Source of the DNA: Epiperipatus broadwayi
Lineage: Eukaryota; Onychophora; Udeonychophora; Euonychophora; Peripatidae
Assembly: GCA_028023455.1 (NCBI GenBank)
Contig: JAQFVV010012508.1
Location: forward strand, 3,407,877 to 3,471,876
DNA: 64,000 nt
Reading direction: 5' to 3'
The position numbers and the translations under genes are program-made. Below, one piece after another: positions 47,812 through 59,665 of this stretch (position 1 is its first letter; each line of letters begins with the position of its first letter). The notes beneath the pieces were generated by a model. It saw only the letters and a list, made by a program, of their open reading frames with translations. It did not search any database and was not told the origin of the DNA.

Positions 47812-49468
47812 AGCTTGAATAGTTTTAATGCTTTTATAAACCTTTGATTTCTTATACAAACTTCTTTCAATAAATATTCTAGAGCTAAATTTTTGCTTCC
47901 CCAATTGGTTAGATTTTTATTAGCCAATTTCTTACTAACTAAAATCATATTACTTTTCAAAATAGTTACCCCCCCCTCTAATTCATTATATATATATATA
48001 TTGTAACCCTCTAAAGTGTGGTCAATTCCATAACGTAAGTGCACTGAGAATCGTAACCTCAATCACTGATCAATTCCCGCTACACATTGTCAGCTATTAA
48101 GAGCTGTATCCAAAAACATATTATGCTATCTATTTTATGCACCAAGGACCACAACCCACATCTGGAGCAACTTACCACAGACCAAACCAATGATCTAACA
48201 TAAACTTTTATGATTTAATTTGATCGCAGCCAGGGTGTACCGCGATGACCTATCATAGTAGTATGATAAAATACAGTAAACAAATTATAAGTGCAATGTT
48301 ATTATGTTACAAACCTTAATTTGCGATTTTTATTGTATGAGACCCGATGGCCGACCATGTACAAGATGGCATAATTCGTGAAACTATATAATATTATGAA
48401 ATTTTAAACCATCTATATGATTTTTAATACAAATGCTAGTCCAGGTAAAGCTTTGCAATAAATAAACATAAATACTTGGGTTCTTTTTATAGTTTACTAT
48501 ATCACTGAGACTCTTTTTATACTGACAAATGACAATTTAAAATGTTAAGTAAATATTTTCAATCATATCATTATTTGGTAAATCTGTTTTCAAGTCTAAT
48601 AATTAATTTATATTGCATACTAGAATCAACTACGCAAAGCCAAAATGATGGAAAAGGTAAATGGGATTTTATTGTACCTTACTCATCATAAACTACCAAA
48701 GACGAAAAGCATCCAAATGTTTTCTCAAAATATTACTAAACCCTTATATCATGTTGACAATAGTATGTACTTCATGTATGCTCTATCCAAGGTTTATGAT
48801 TTCTGATTTTAAGAATGACACATAGCAACGGCACAGTAAGTTTAATTATAAATCAACGTTTATTTACAAATTTATGAATAATAAATAATTAATTCCAATG
48901 TTATAATTAAAAAACATAAATAAACAAATAAAATAAATAAATTATAATTCCATCGACTTTCTTCACTAACATATCATAGGTACGGTTTTAAAAACCTAAT
49001 CATACCTTATTTCAATTTGATATAATGAATCTTGAGCAAATTATACTAAATTCAACATCAACTCATGAAGTATTTAACATCATTTCCAGATTCAATAAAT
49101 CCATACCGTAAACTTATAATAATATAATAAATAATATTATATCTGTAGGATTTAGCTATAATGCAATCATTAAATAAAGTGAAAATTTAAACTTACACTC
49201 CGGTAAATAATAATCAACCGACAGTTAATTATTATGAAGTAACTTGAATAGAATGTCCTGCTACAATTTGACGATCTAACTTATGAATTATGCTTACAAA
49301 TGGAAGAAGATGATTTAGCAGATTAACTAAATACTTTGCCCAACTTATATCTATGAAGTAAAACATATTCCTGTGGATGCGTTCATCTACACATAGGAAT
49401 TAAATAATACTAAACGCTTTGTGGATTGATACACCATCATAAAGTAATACGTATAATTACACAATTCC

Positions 49469-49546
49469 GCGGATTAACCACCAGCGCTGGAATGAGTGTA
49501 AAATACAAAAAATGGCAATTAAATAATCTGCGGATTAACCACCAGC
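49469..49546. repeat. Direct repeat GCGGATTAACCACCAGC, 61-bp spacing
   Basis: The 17-bp word starts at 49469 and again at 49530. Confidence 0.85.
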
Positions 49547-49991
49547 ACAGATTAATGCCTTTTAACATTCTAAAACAACATTACTATTTACTTCACATTA
49601 AAGTGCAAAATCATCCTCCTCAGTTACTCTGATCATTCGGAAAACACTAACACTTTAGCAAATGTGGGTTCTTGCATAATAAAATGTTACACTAATCAGG
49701 ACAACTAATGTACTAACTTATCTTGCTTAAAATAAAACATGTGTAATATAATATAAGTAATATTGGTATCGGAATAGAAATCTGGAAAGACTCACAAAAT
49801 ACCTCACAAAGATTGATACACCTCATGAATTCATTTAGTACTTTTCAAACTTTTCGCAAGCGCTATTTTCTTGAATAAGTATTTTATTCAACCCCTATTA
49901 ATTTAAACTTAATAAAATATAACTTATGAACTTCACATGCAAGTTCATATAACGATAAAATTAAAGTAATGAATTATTCATCAAATACATA

Positions 49992-50115
49992 AAATCTAAC
50001 AGGTGTGTGTGTGATATAAATTAAATGTATAGCATTTTATAGTTCAATACATGGATTTTAGCAGGTGTGTGTGTCACAAATTAGATTGTATAGCATTTTA
50101 TAACTACAAATATGA
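49992..50115. repeat. 62-bp tandem duplication
   Basis: CAGGTGTGTGTGTG starts at 50000 and again (with GTC following) at 50062; each is followed by TGTATAGCATTTTATA. Confidence 0.85.
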
Positions 50116-51589
50116 TCCGTGAATCCATGTACGATGTGTCGAACAATAATGTACGAAGTAATAGCTATAATTATAGTTGAATTCCATACATGCAATTTTA
50201 TCCATTTGTGTTAGTTATCATAATCACTATTAGATTAACGATTTTACGTGGCTCCATAAATAAGAAACAATTTCAAAACATGACAAGCAGAATTTAAATG
50301 AAAATGTTTTTTAAAAGTTATTAATTTCTACATTTCTCTATTAAAAATGTTCCAAGTTTATTACATCCATGCTAATATTTATTTATCCACGCTTAAATCT
50401 AAGAATACTAATTATCGCAATTTATTTAATCATTCCACACTGACGATAAACCAGAAAATAGCTTTGATCAATTATTTGAAGACTGTTTATTATCCAAATG
50501 GCAAACAAAATTAACTAGCAAATATTTTACTGGCATTATAAAGTTAAATATCAATCAATACTATATTTTTATTAGAATTAGAAACGGAAATATTAAACTA
50601 TGTTGATAACTTTAACATTTTACTTTAATTTAAACTTCTTCTTTTTTAAAAAGCAAATTTTCATATTTATAAAACTTCTGTAATTAAAATACTTATTTAA
50701 TTTTTTCAAATTGTAGAACAATAAACATTTTAAAACATACCAAACTCTTGCAATTAATTCTTTTAAACTGGGAAGCTCCAACATTTTAAATGTAATATTG
50801 GGAAATTATTACCGGTGATTTGATCCACTTGGCCAGCCGACTTGAACAGACTTTTAAATTTAGCAATTCATCTTATAATTAAATACCACAATGTTATTTT
50901 TATATTTATAGAAAATTTTTGGTAATCCGTTTACTTGTTAAGTATTTTAAAATAGGCTTATCAAATTTACACCATTTGCCTTTTTACCATTCTCTTTTCT
51001 TTCTTTCTCTCTCCAAAAGCAAACTAACAGACGATCTCCTCTTAAATTCGCGCTCTTTTCTTTTTTTACATTGAGACGCATACGTAATTACTGTATTTAT
51101 TTTTAATAATTTATTTTAATTGAACAAATGGTTTTGTTAATTCAAATGAAATAATTTTTAAGATCATTTTAAACAAATAAAACAAAATATTATATTTTAA
51201 TACTATTTTACCAAATTTAATGTGTTGTCAAAATTTTTAAAAAGTTAAACATTCTGATATGAATTAGTATATGGAACGAAGCAAATTTAAATTTATTAAA
51301 ATAATATAAGAGAGTAATCTGTTCAAAGTGCAAATCAAGCCAATCAAATCACCAAAGAAGATAGAGAAATTTTTTAATAATAGTTACATCAATTATTATA
51401 TTTTATGCTAAAATATATGGTTACAATATATATTATTAAGGAAAAAAAAATACAGGCGACTGATCACCCGCTACATGAAGTTACAAAGTGTTCAATGTTA
51501 CAAGGTAAAACAATTATTGATCAGGTTTACAAAATACATATACTTGATAACAAATATATCCATAAAAGGGTTGTATAATTTTGCTTAGG

Positions 51590-51830
51590 GTGTATCTATA
51601 CATGGACGAGCACAGATTTGCACTGCCCAAAAACAATCCATCAATGGGGTGCAGCAGCCCATAAGAGTGGAAAAGGTGCTGAAAACTTTGACCCTGTACC
51701 TCCCAGCAGGTTTTCCGGGTAGCGGCAATAATCGTCAACAGCCTGCACCCATAAACCAGACCCCCAATGACCGCCATCATCAACCCGTGGAAGAAATGAG
51801 GAGTGCAGACCCATGTCCTCAAATATTACA
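51590..51830. other. GC-richer island, possibly coding debris
   Basis: This 240-bp stretch stands out in composition. It is open in more than one frame: minus 51514-51822 (102 codons, with HFFHGLMMAVIGGLVYGCR) and plus 51649-51900 (83 codons, with LPAGFPGSGNNRQQPAPINQ). Neither resembles a family I know. It may be a retroelement fragment, a pseudogene or an exon. No splice signals or promoter could be tied to it. Confidence 0.3.
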
Positions 51831-51975
51831 ACAAAACTCTATTGCTGTTACAAAAATGATATTTCTAGCTGGAGTGTCTAGCATCCAGTTTGTCAAATGA
51901 ATTTGACTGTGGTTATGATCTTGATAAAAGAATTGTTTGCTTTTATTCCTTAAATTTCTCAATCCTTATTAAAAA

Positions 51976-52532
51976 TTATTCATTAAGTGACTTCATTAAA
52001 ACAGTTGATTTTTCATCTTCCTCATCTGTTAAATCCAATATATTATCATAAGTCTCTTGCATAAATCCCATACTTTGATTGTAATGTCTCTTCATATTTA
52101 AATTCTTGGTTATTAACATTAAATAATTTGACTTACTTCTCTCACTAGTTTCAAATTTAGATTTTATAGATTTGTTCTTATTAATCTGATTCACTTTTAG
52201 ATAACGTTTTCAATTTTAAACTTTTTATTAATTAGTTTTGCTTTTTAGATAACGTTGTTTACAATTTTAAACTTTTCGAAGCCTTCAACGACATTCGCTT
52301 TCTCTTTCCCTTGTGATATGTTGGGTGACATATAGTCCAAATCACCTGAGGTGTTTTCTTGGTTAACTGGATTCTCTTCTTCCATCAGTTGTTTATTCAT
52401 ACTGGTGTTTTCTTTGTTAACTGGATTCTCTTCTTCCATCAGTTGTTTATTCATACTGCTGTTTTCTTGACTCGCATTTCCCCCTCTATTCTGCACTTGA
52501 TTTGATATGTTCTCTGCCATTTTTGTTTTCAC
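51976..52532 (-). pseudogene. Two consecutive minus frames, unidentified, with an internal peptide repeat
   Basis: Frame 52532-52245 (95 codons) has a hydrophilic, Asn/Glu/Gln-rich product with two tandem 17-residue repeats (SMNKQLMEEENPVN plus KENT or QENT). After a stop, frame 52194-51976 (72 codons) is Lys/Asn-rich with DLTDEEDEKST. A short duplicated segment (ATAACGTT..CAATTTTAAACTTTT) lies between the two. The composition would suit a disordered ORF1-type or host protein tail, but no domain is recognised. Whether either is translated is unknown. Confidence 0.35.
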
Positions 52533-52689
52533 AACAATGTCAGTTAAACCCTTGTTGCTGTTAGGAAACTAAAAGTTTTCTTCATTTTGATAATAACACT
52601 TAAAGGCAATGAGTTTACCTTCAGTTTAGCTTCAAAATATTACAATGAAGCTTTGTTATCCTTTTTTAATTCCACCTAATATACATGTA

Positions 52690-53075
52690 AATGGAAAAAT
52701 ATGGGTGATTTATTTTGTAAATTATGTAAGGAAGGAATAGAAAATATTAGGCATTTGTTAATTGAATGTAAATGTTTGAAAACAGAAAGGGTACATATAA
52801 TGAAGTTGTGGAAAAATAAATATGAAAAGAGTGATTATACAGAAAGTGAATTATTGGTTTTTATGCTGGGTTTGGGAAAAGATAAGGGGGGTTTAGATAT
52901 AAAGGTTATAGAGTTGACAAAGATTATGTTGTGGAAATGGGATAGAGCAGATTATGGGTAAATTTAGAGTGGGGAATGTAAAATAAAGTGGCTAACAGGT
53001 TTATCTGGGCATAATTGCTGAGATATTCTTGACTTCGTTTAAGGAGAAGCCATAATACATCACATCACATCACAA
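52690..53075 (+). pseudogene. Non-LTR retrotransposon 3' end with zinc knuckle and (ACATC)n tail
   Basis: The frame (from before 52701 to the stop at 52961) reads FCKLCKEGIENIRHLLIEC, a C-x2-C-x7-H-x4-C knuckle typical of the C-terminal region of non-LTR reverse transcriptases. It is followed by a hydrophilic region ending MLWKWDRADYG. About 95 bp after the stop is a short ACATCACATCACATCAC tail, a common 3' end of such elements. The reverse transcriptase is missing (5'-truncated). Clade not determined. Confidence 0.6.
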
Positions 53076-53440
53076 TCTTAGCACATCAACTAGACTAAAT
53101 TTGACCGTTTCTGACGATTCATATTTCTATTACATTTATATTATAAATAAACAATTTTTATTTAAGCATTTATAAATGAAATTCGTGAAAGTTTATTCAA
53201 ACATTTATCTTAGTCGAAACTTACTGTTGTCTAAATAATTACATATAAAACTTAATGCATTTTGTGAGGAAAATTTTGATCCAAATTATTGTTAACAAAA
53301 CTAGCTTCAAACTATGGAAGCTTTGGTTACAACCAAAGGTTTCAATATGCAGAATATATATTAAACAATGATAAAGGTATGTGTAAAAGTTTGTGATCTG
53401 CACCATCTGATGAGTAGTAGTTCGGTATGAAATGTGAAAA
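53076..53440. other. AT-rich DNA with a family C scrap
   Basis: Only a short degenerate piece of family C (about 53390-53432, CTGCACCATCTGATGAGTAG) is recognised. Confidence 0.4.
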
Positions 53441-53444
53441 GGGA

Positions 53445-53870
53445 CATGTGAAAAAGCCAGTCCCTATCTTGCATGAGAGTGGTATAGTGAAAATTCCTCT
53501 ACAGAAAAATTATTAATTATGTGGTTAATATCTAGTCTAATGAATGTCTAATAAAAATTATTAATATACTTTCATTAAGTAGTTTGTGTCAAAGTTGTGA
53601 GGTCAGTAAGTTTGACATTTAGCAATTAAAGTGTAGTAATTGGCTATCTACATATTGTTTATGATTACAACTCTCCATAAAGTGGTAAAAGCAGGTCAAG
53701 CGTTGGTGGCCTAGGGGTCAGCATAGCTGCCTTCCAAGCAGCTGGCCCGGGTTCGCTTTCCGGTCAACGTTTTGACATTTTTTTTTTAAAAAAAGCAGAT
53801 AGAAACTAGTCCCTTACCTTTCATGAGAATGGTGTATGGAAAATTACACTAGTGCAGTATTAGATGAGAT
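53445..53870. repeat. Family F copy 2, interrupted by a SINE
   Basis: GTGAAAAAGCCAGTCCCTAT, TGCATGAGAGTGGTATAGTG and AATATCTAGTCTAATGAATG match the right arm of the copy at 43290-43402. A second piece in the same orientation follows after the SINE (GAAACTAGTCCCTTACCTTT, CATGAGAATGG), so this is a direct and not an inverted arrangement. Confidence 0.7.
53687..53798 (+). mobile_element. tRNA-Gly(UCC)-derived SINE, family D, with 8-bp target duplication
   Basis: The body 53695-53790 reads GTCAAGCGTTGGTGGCCTAG, GGGTCAGCATAGCTGCCTTC, CAAGCAGCTGGCCCGGGTTC and GCTTTCCGGTCAACG. Flanks are AAAAGCAG at 53687-53694 and 53791-53798. Anticodon TCC lies in loop CTTCCAA. Confidence 0.85.
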
Positions 53871-54405
53871 TTTTCCTGAAGCCATTTTTTAAGAATATAC
53901 CTTTATGATAATAGAAAAGAGAGTACAGTATAATGTTCACATGTCATCATTTGTACTGTATCATTAAACTATAGTTATACTACAATTTTCTTTATAAGTT
54001 TTCTCATTATAAAGTCCCTCTCTTTTCTTAGTCTTATTGTCTAGAAATTTATTTCACCATTATAAATATTGAAATTGAAAATCTCGTAAATAATTTTTAA
54101 ATTAGTAGTTAAAATTTATTTCAGCTAAAATTTATGCTGAAAAGCATATACACATATATTAGCATATAAATCTAATAACTCGTTAAGTCAGTTTTTATTT
54201 TGCTGATTAATACCAATGAAGACCAAATCATTAATTAGCTTACTTAATACTTTTTTAAAAATTAACCACTAATACACTTTGTAATTTACATATTTTATGT
54301 CATTATTAACACTTTCCATAATAACATTTGCAAAGATAAATAGTAGCTTTTTTTAATGAAGCTATACAAACAAGCGCAAGCGGCATTAATGCGCAGGAGT
54401 TCATA
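53871..54405. other. AT-rich non-coding DNA, nothing recognised
   Basis: No supported feature. Confidence 0.5.
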
Positions 54406-54407
54406 AA

Positions 54408-54487
54408 AAGTTCGAGCATGAGGATTGATCATGTGACTTCCCGATTCCCAATTGGACACTCTACCAACTGCGTCAAAACACACAGGG
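54408..54487 (-). mobile_element. tRNA-like sequence, probable old SINE head
   Basis: On the minus strand TTTTGACGCAGTTGGTAGAG resembles a tRNA D-arm/box A and is followed by TGTCCAATTGGGAATCGGGA and a weak box B (CATGATCAATCCTC). It does not fold into a full tRNA and differs from families B, C and D. The 66-codon minus frame across it is not a gene. Confidence 0.45.
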
Positions 54488-54489
54488 TA

Positions 54490-55285
54490 GTGCAAGCTAT
54501 CACTTCATGTTATAAGTATAATTTTTTTAATTAATTGCCTGGCATACTATTGAATCATGTCAAGTCAATATTGATTATTGGAAATAATATAAATGGACTC
54601 GTTCCAGAATTCTCTATTATCACTTTGTTATTTAATTTCCTTTTTCATTATCAACATTTCGTTACGTCATAAATCTCACCACTGAATTTGATCATTTTGC
54701 AATATAAAGAATTAAACAGTCTTTTACCATACCCATTTCAGGACACACATCTCCCCATCAGATTAAACTGCATTCACCATTAAATTTGCCAATTGTTATG
54801 TAATAAGAGTTTGAGCTGTTTTTCATTTTTGATTTACATTCAGCTTAAAAATAATTAGTTACCCATTTGTTGATTAATTGGGTCGGTCATGAACAGGCTA
54901 CCTAAAAAGATCTTTATTATAATTAGATCTTGAAAAAATGCTCAAGCTCCAAGTCTAGATTTGAATTCAGATTGTGGATATGTCAGTCATATGTTCTATT
55001 CTTTCACCGAATGTACTTGCTCATCTTTTATTATAACAAACACAAAAATATTTCCATGATCCTTTATGTTTCAATTAAAACTTTAGGTCCAATCTGATTG
55101 AATATTACTTTTTTATTTTCCTTGTTATTATTAGTATCATCAAACATATTCACCACAATTTCAGTTCAAAATCATCAGTTCTTTTCCCATTTCCTTTCTT
55201 CAGTTCCAACTTTCACATCGATAGAGAATCTTAGAAAATATCAATCTTAAAATTATCTGATTTTGGTTTATAAAAGTATGATAAC
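54490..55285. other. AT-rich non-coding DNA, nothing recognised
   Basis: No supported feature. Confidence 0.5.
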
Positions 55286-55289
55286 ATTG

Positions 55290-55740
55290 TATTATATATT
55301 GGACTATTTCCATCATCTAATATGAGTATTGAATGTCTTTAGAAAAATTTAACTTTATTTATTTCAAATACATTCAACTGTTAGAAATAGCACACAGGTT
55401 AGTATATGCACACCATTTCAAGAGGTATTATTCTCCCCTCTTCTTCAGGTGCTTCTGGCCTGATCAGTGATGGTACTAGCATGGGCATCAAAGCTGCCAT
55501 TACCTTAAAATTCAATACTCAAGAATCTAGGGGTCCAGATTCTATTCCCATGCTAGTATTGTTACTGGTTAGGCCAGCAACACCTGAAAAAGAGGGGAGA
55601 ATAGTACCTCTCGAAACATTGTGCATATACTAACTTGTGTGCCATTACTAACGTTTGAATGTATTTGGAATATTTAAGTAAAGTTAAATTTTTCTAAGAC
55701 CTTCAATATTCATATTAGATGATGGAAATACTCCTATATA
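55290..55740. repeat. Foldback element, family B copy 4 (best preserved)
   Basis: Arms of about 210 bp meet near 55515. Outer ends are TCCATCATCTAATATGAGTA and CATATTAGATGATGGAAATA; inner landmarks are ATTATTCTCCCCTCTTCTTC and GAAAAAGAGGGGAGAATAGT. The spacer carries TACCTTAAAATTCAATACTC, the core of the tRNA-like part. The 75-codon frame over it is not a gene. Confidence 0.85.
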
Positions 55741-55744
55741 TAAA

Positions 55745-56695
55745 TACAACTAAAACTCCATTATCACAAACCTTCAGGAAAACACTATGGTAATATTCAC
55801 TGAATTATTAATTAGATATAATTAGCATTTTTGTATGTACACATGTATAATAAATGAGAATTCTAATTAATCAATTGAATAAAACCATAAATTAACAATG
55901 ACTTAAATGTATTATTGAAAATTTATAATAATATTTATGGACAACTAAACTCTGAATGTGCATATTATAACAGTAAATCACAAGTTATGCTTATTGGAAT
56001 CATTTTAATAAACTTATAATGAATGTTTTTTGTCATATCTTAATTTATCAATCAGTCAAACAACTGATTACTATTATTTAAGTTATTTTTGAAATCAATT
56101 TTATATTTATTATTTTTATTTTATTTTGTTTTTAATTCAAGTAGACCCATATTTTAAAAATTTATCAATGTTTTTTTGTGTTCTATTTATAAATCCCTGC
56201 AGCATTTTTTAATAATGAAATAAAAATTTTAATATTCATCATCTTTTTATACTAAGGTATTGTAATATACAAAAAGTAACATTTTAATGGCGTTTTAAAA
56301 AGAATAGTGATAGAAAATTAGTCTTGTCAATGAGAATTTTAATGGGTTTTTTTCAATCTTTGTTTTACTTACTAATTAAGAATAGTTAAATATACATTTA
56401 CTATCATTTGTTCAGGTCTACTTACATTGATTATGATTCAGATATCTGAAATAATATCCTAAACTATTAACAAATGTGAAAAAATTCTAACTTTACTTGG
56501 ACCAGTTTGGAGGTATTATAGTCAAAACAGTTAAATATTACAGTAATCAACATCATCTTTTTATCCAAATATTGTTAGGAATATTTATGTATGTGCCATG
56601 ATATTGTATATATTTTACTAATAATTATTTATCTGTTACTTTATCAGGACTTATATTTAATTTTTAAATATTATGATATATATGCCTATATATTT
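55745..56695. other. AT-rich non-coding DNA, nothing recognised
   Basis: No supported feature. Confidence 0.5.
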
Positions 56696-56699
56696 AATA

Positions 56700-56965
56700 A
56701 ATGAATAATTAAACATCACATAAATATATAATAACATTGAATAACATCAACTTAGCTTCTACCATCTACAGACATTTATTACTATTGTTTAAGTAGCAAT
56801 AATAGATTTTTAAAAATCAGCCAATTTCTGCTGGATACATGTTTCTGACATAAATATCAACAGCAGCCTGAAAATTAACTGACACTCCATCAAATACAAT
56901 GTTCAAATTGATATTTAATTTAAATGTAATTTTAAAGGTAATTTAACTAAAGCCTTCTTTGTATT
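56700..56965 (+). repeat. Dispersed repeat family I copy 1
   Basis: TTAAACATCACATAAATATA, ACCATCTACAGACATTTATT and AACTAAAGCCTTCTTTGTAT also occur, in the same order, at 60625-60790 and 61020-61080, and the last block again at 61370-61425. Confidence 0.6.
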
Positions 56966-57795
56966 AGCTTAAGGGTAACCCATGAACTGCATTGTATGGT
57001 CATTTTCAAATACGGCATTGCCTCAAACTACTATTTTTAATTTTATTTTGCTGATTTTATGGTTATTTTATTGACAAAATCTTACCGAATGATACTGCTA
57101 CCTTTAGAATTTTTTACAACTCATAAATCAATATCATTTAAATGTAATGGTATAAAAATAATGTAAGCACTGCCTTTCAAGGCACTGATTGGTCATTTCT
57201 TCTGTTTTCTTCTAGAGATCACTTGTCAATAAATTTTGACAGTTCAATTTTTCCAAGTGAAAACATATGTTTTAGAATCTTTTTTTTTACACATTTATGA
57301 AAATTTTCACAAAATATGTGTAAAATATAAATTATTTTAGAAGAATAATTCAGATTTTAGTAGAAAATGTTTACTTTTACATGAAGACAAATTGATAGCG
57401 AAAGATCAACAAAGTATGACTTCAATTTATAATTGGATATCATAGTTTTATTCATCAATTATAAATAGAAATTTATTTATTTTTTAAAATTTTCATTCAC
57501 TTTAATAATCTAATGAATTATTAATTTGCATTTTAGAAACTAAACTAAAAAAAATATAGTTTTAAAAAATAAATATATTTTTACTGCTGATACTGTAATT
57601 AACCAATCAAAAGTTTGGAACCTCAGTTGTATCTGCCAATAAACAAGACAATGCTTTTAATCAAATCTCATTTTATAAATAACTTTGCTTTCAAACTAAC
57701 ATTTAAATAAATAAATCACTTTTGTCAATATTTTGTTAAATAGACTTTTGCTTCTTTTACATTTGCTGAAATTATTGTTTTGCTTCTGTTTAATG
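56966..57795. other. AT-rich non-coding DNA, nothing recognised
   Basis: No supported feature. Confidence 0.5.
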
Positions 57796-57800
57796 CAGTA

Positions 57801-57912
57801 TTTTTATTTCCATATATCATAGAATTGGCCAGGAGGTGAACCCACAACAACCGTCTGCAACCAATTCCTTGCTTGCAAGATGGCTGCGCTGACCTCATGG
57901 CTAACAATGTTT
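57801..57912 (-). mobile_element. tRNA-Gly-derived SINE, family D
   Basis: Minus strand: GCCATGAGGTCAGCGCAGCC, ATCTTGCAAGCAAGGAATTG, GTTGCAGACGGTTGTTGTGG and GTTCACCTCCTGGCC with a T-rich (A-tail) end. It shares the extra GTTGCAGA segment with the copy at 35629. No clear target duplication was found. Confidence 0.75.
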
Positions 57913-57914
57913 GT

Positions 57915-58818
57915 TTTTTATCTACACTTTTCTATTCAATATTAATAATATATAAATATTAACAAAGATGGTAGAAAATTACATATTAGATAAAAATTTA
58001 ATAATAGATATAAAAGTTCTGAACTATTATTAGCTTATATTGTATTAACATTATTTTTAAATAATACATGAAAAAAATTGAAAATATATATGTTGCAGTT
58101 TCAAAATATAAATCATTGTTTTATATAAGGTATATAAACTATTGTTTTATGATATTCAGAAACAATAAAAATAAATGTAAATCATTCCATAATGTATTAC
58201 ATAAAAAAAAAAGAAAATATAAAATTCAAAATGGAAATAGAAACAAACAATTATAGAAACTTTATAAATATTTATAAAAATATTTTAAATAATAAAATAA
58301 ATATTAAAACTAGTATATGTAGAAAAAATACATTTTATAGATATTTAACTAATTGGATATCAGACATAAATAATATCCATAATAAAAAATATAATAAACA
58401 GAGCTATAAAGTTATGTTCTAACAATCAGTTGTTAAAAAATGAAATAAGTATTAGTAAAAAAGAATTTACATTTAATAATTATCCATGGTACATTAAAAA
58501 ATGCACACCTAAAAAAATATTTTAAAATGAAGAAATTAATAATAATAAAAAATCAAAAAGTTACAAGTAGTCAAATATAATTATTAAACAATGAATACAA
58601 TCATAAAAAATAATAATACAAACATATAATATATATATAAGATTCAATATAATAAATAATTATTAAATGAAAAAATAAGGGTAGTCTATAGGTAATAATA
58701 TGCAAAGACTGCTATGTAAACAAAAAATAACTAAATATATGGGAAATACAAAAAAACTGCTAACATAATTGCAACATTTAAATGACAAAAAAATTGTGCT
58801 TATAAAATATAAAACAGA
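57915..58818. other. A-rich stretch with two overlapping lysine/asparagine-rich frames
   Basis: Plus frames 58068-58256 and 58192-58422 are open because the strand is A-rich. The second reads KTSICRKNTFYRYLTNWISD, which looks more protein-like than its surroundings, but no family is recognised. They could be one frameshifted old coding region; this is not supported beyond composition. Confidence 0.25.
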
Positions 58819-58819
58819 T

Positions 58820-58937
58820 AACATTACTATTAGTTCAGCATCAGTAGCCGAGTGGTTAGAACAGCTGCCTTTCAAGCAATTGTCACTGTTCACTTCCCTG
58901 CCAATGCTTTGTCAGATGAAAAAAAACATTACTATTA
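58820..58937 (+). mobile_element. tRNA-Gly-derived SINE, family D, with 13-bp target duplication
   Basis: The body 58833-58924 (GTTCAGCATCAGTAGCCGAG, TGGTTAGAACAGCTGCCTTT, CAAGCAATTGTCACTGTTCA) is flanked by AACATTACTATTA at 58820-58832 and 58925-58937. The anticodon is changed from TCC to TTC (loop CTTTCAA). Confidence 0.85.
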
Positions 58938-59235
58938 CGCAATAAGAGTGATAAAGTTTGTAAAAAATTACAAAGAAGAAACCATTAAAAATCATTTATA
59001 TACAGATAAGTATGATTCTTGTTTTTAATATTGCTAGAGGAAATTATTTAAACAATGAATTAAAAAAGTGGGCTTTCTATAATATATATATATATAGCAA
59101 TTTAATATGTTTTGAAAATTTAACAATGAAAATATTTTAAATAAAGGTAATGATTACTTTATTTTGTTGTTTTATCATTAAAAATAAGATATAAATGATT
59201 TAATATTTTTTAAAAGTGTATATAAATAAGTTTAA

Positions 59236-59665
59236 TAGAATTAATTCAATTCAATTCAATTTATTTACCGTACAAAACTATAGCATTAAGCCAATTACAG
59301 AATTGCATTATAATAACAATACAATAATATACATAAATAATATACATAAATGAGTAAAAATGATGAAAATAATATAATTATATGCCATACTTTTTTATAA
59401 GATAAGTAACAAATTTTTTAAAGTCTAAAGAAAAAATATTTTCATTAATAAAATCATGATTATAGGTATTAGGCAAACGAAACAAAGGTGAAAATTTTAA
59501 TATGTTAGAGCAACAAACCTTAATATAAAGTAAAGTAAATGTAGGTGTTTTATGTAAACAATTATTAAAAGTAATATTTGAAATTTTGTTAGTTAATATA
59601 ATTTTTTGATTCACAAGGTTATATAAAATTTTAAGATCTCTCATTTTTCTTCTAATGGATAACAA
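59236..59665 (-). pseudogene. CR1/jockey-like LINE 3' end with (TTGAA)n tail
   Basis: On the minus strand the frame (59665-59378) reads LSIRRKMRDLKILYNLVNQK, then a gap, then FSPLFRLPNTYN and ENIFSLDFKKFV. These match the conserved C-terminal region after the reverse transcriptase in CR1/jockey-type LINEs (RR..DL..LYK, then SP..R...YN, then ..IF..S...FK). The 3' untranslated part ends GTAAATAAATTGAATTGAAT, a (TTGAA)n tail typical of such elements. The leucine run at the apparent start is only the CAA/TAA microsatellite read in reverse. It is heavily 5'-truncated. Confidence 0.65.

Larger units (their letters stand above)
48001..51427 (-). mobile_element. Possible solo LTR-like element, TGTAACC...GGTTACA, in TA repeats
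   Basis: The left boundary ATATATATTGTAACCCTCT and right boundary ATATATGGTTACAATATATAT give 7-8-bp inverted ends (TGTAACC/GGTTACA) with matching ATAT flanks. At about 48820-48900, CAACGGCACAG precedes AACGTTTATTTACAA, giving an AATAAA on the minus strand. Internal direct repeats occur at 49469/49530 and 50000/50062. There is no coding sequence and no adjoining polypurine tract, so a solo LTR is the best reading; this is inference from end structure. Confidence 0.3.

Noticed and set aside
47722-48062. Two overlapping minus-strand frames as a gene
   Set aside because: They run through microsatellites (CA/CG, TA, poly-C) and show no domain.
54945-55015. Second tRNA-like segment (TGAATTCAAATCTAGA as box B)
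   Set aside because: No convincing box A at the right distance and no second copy in the window.
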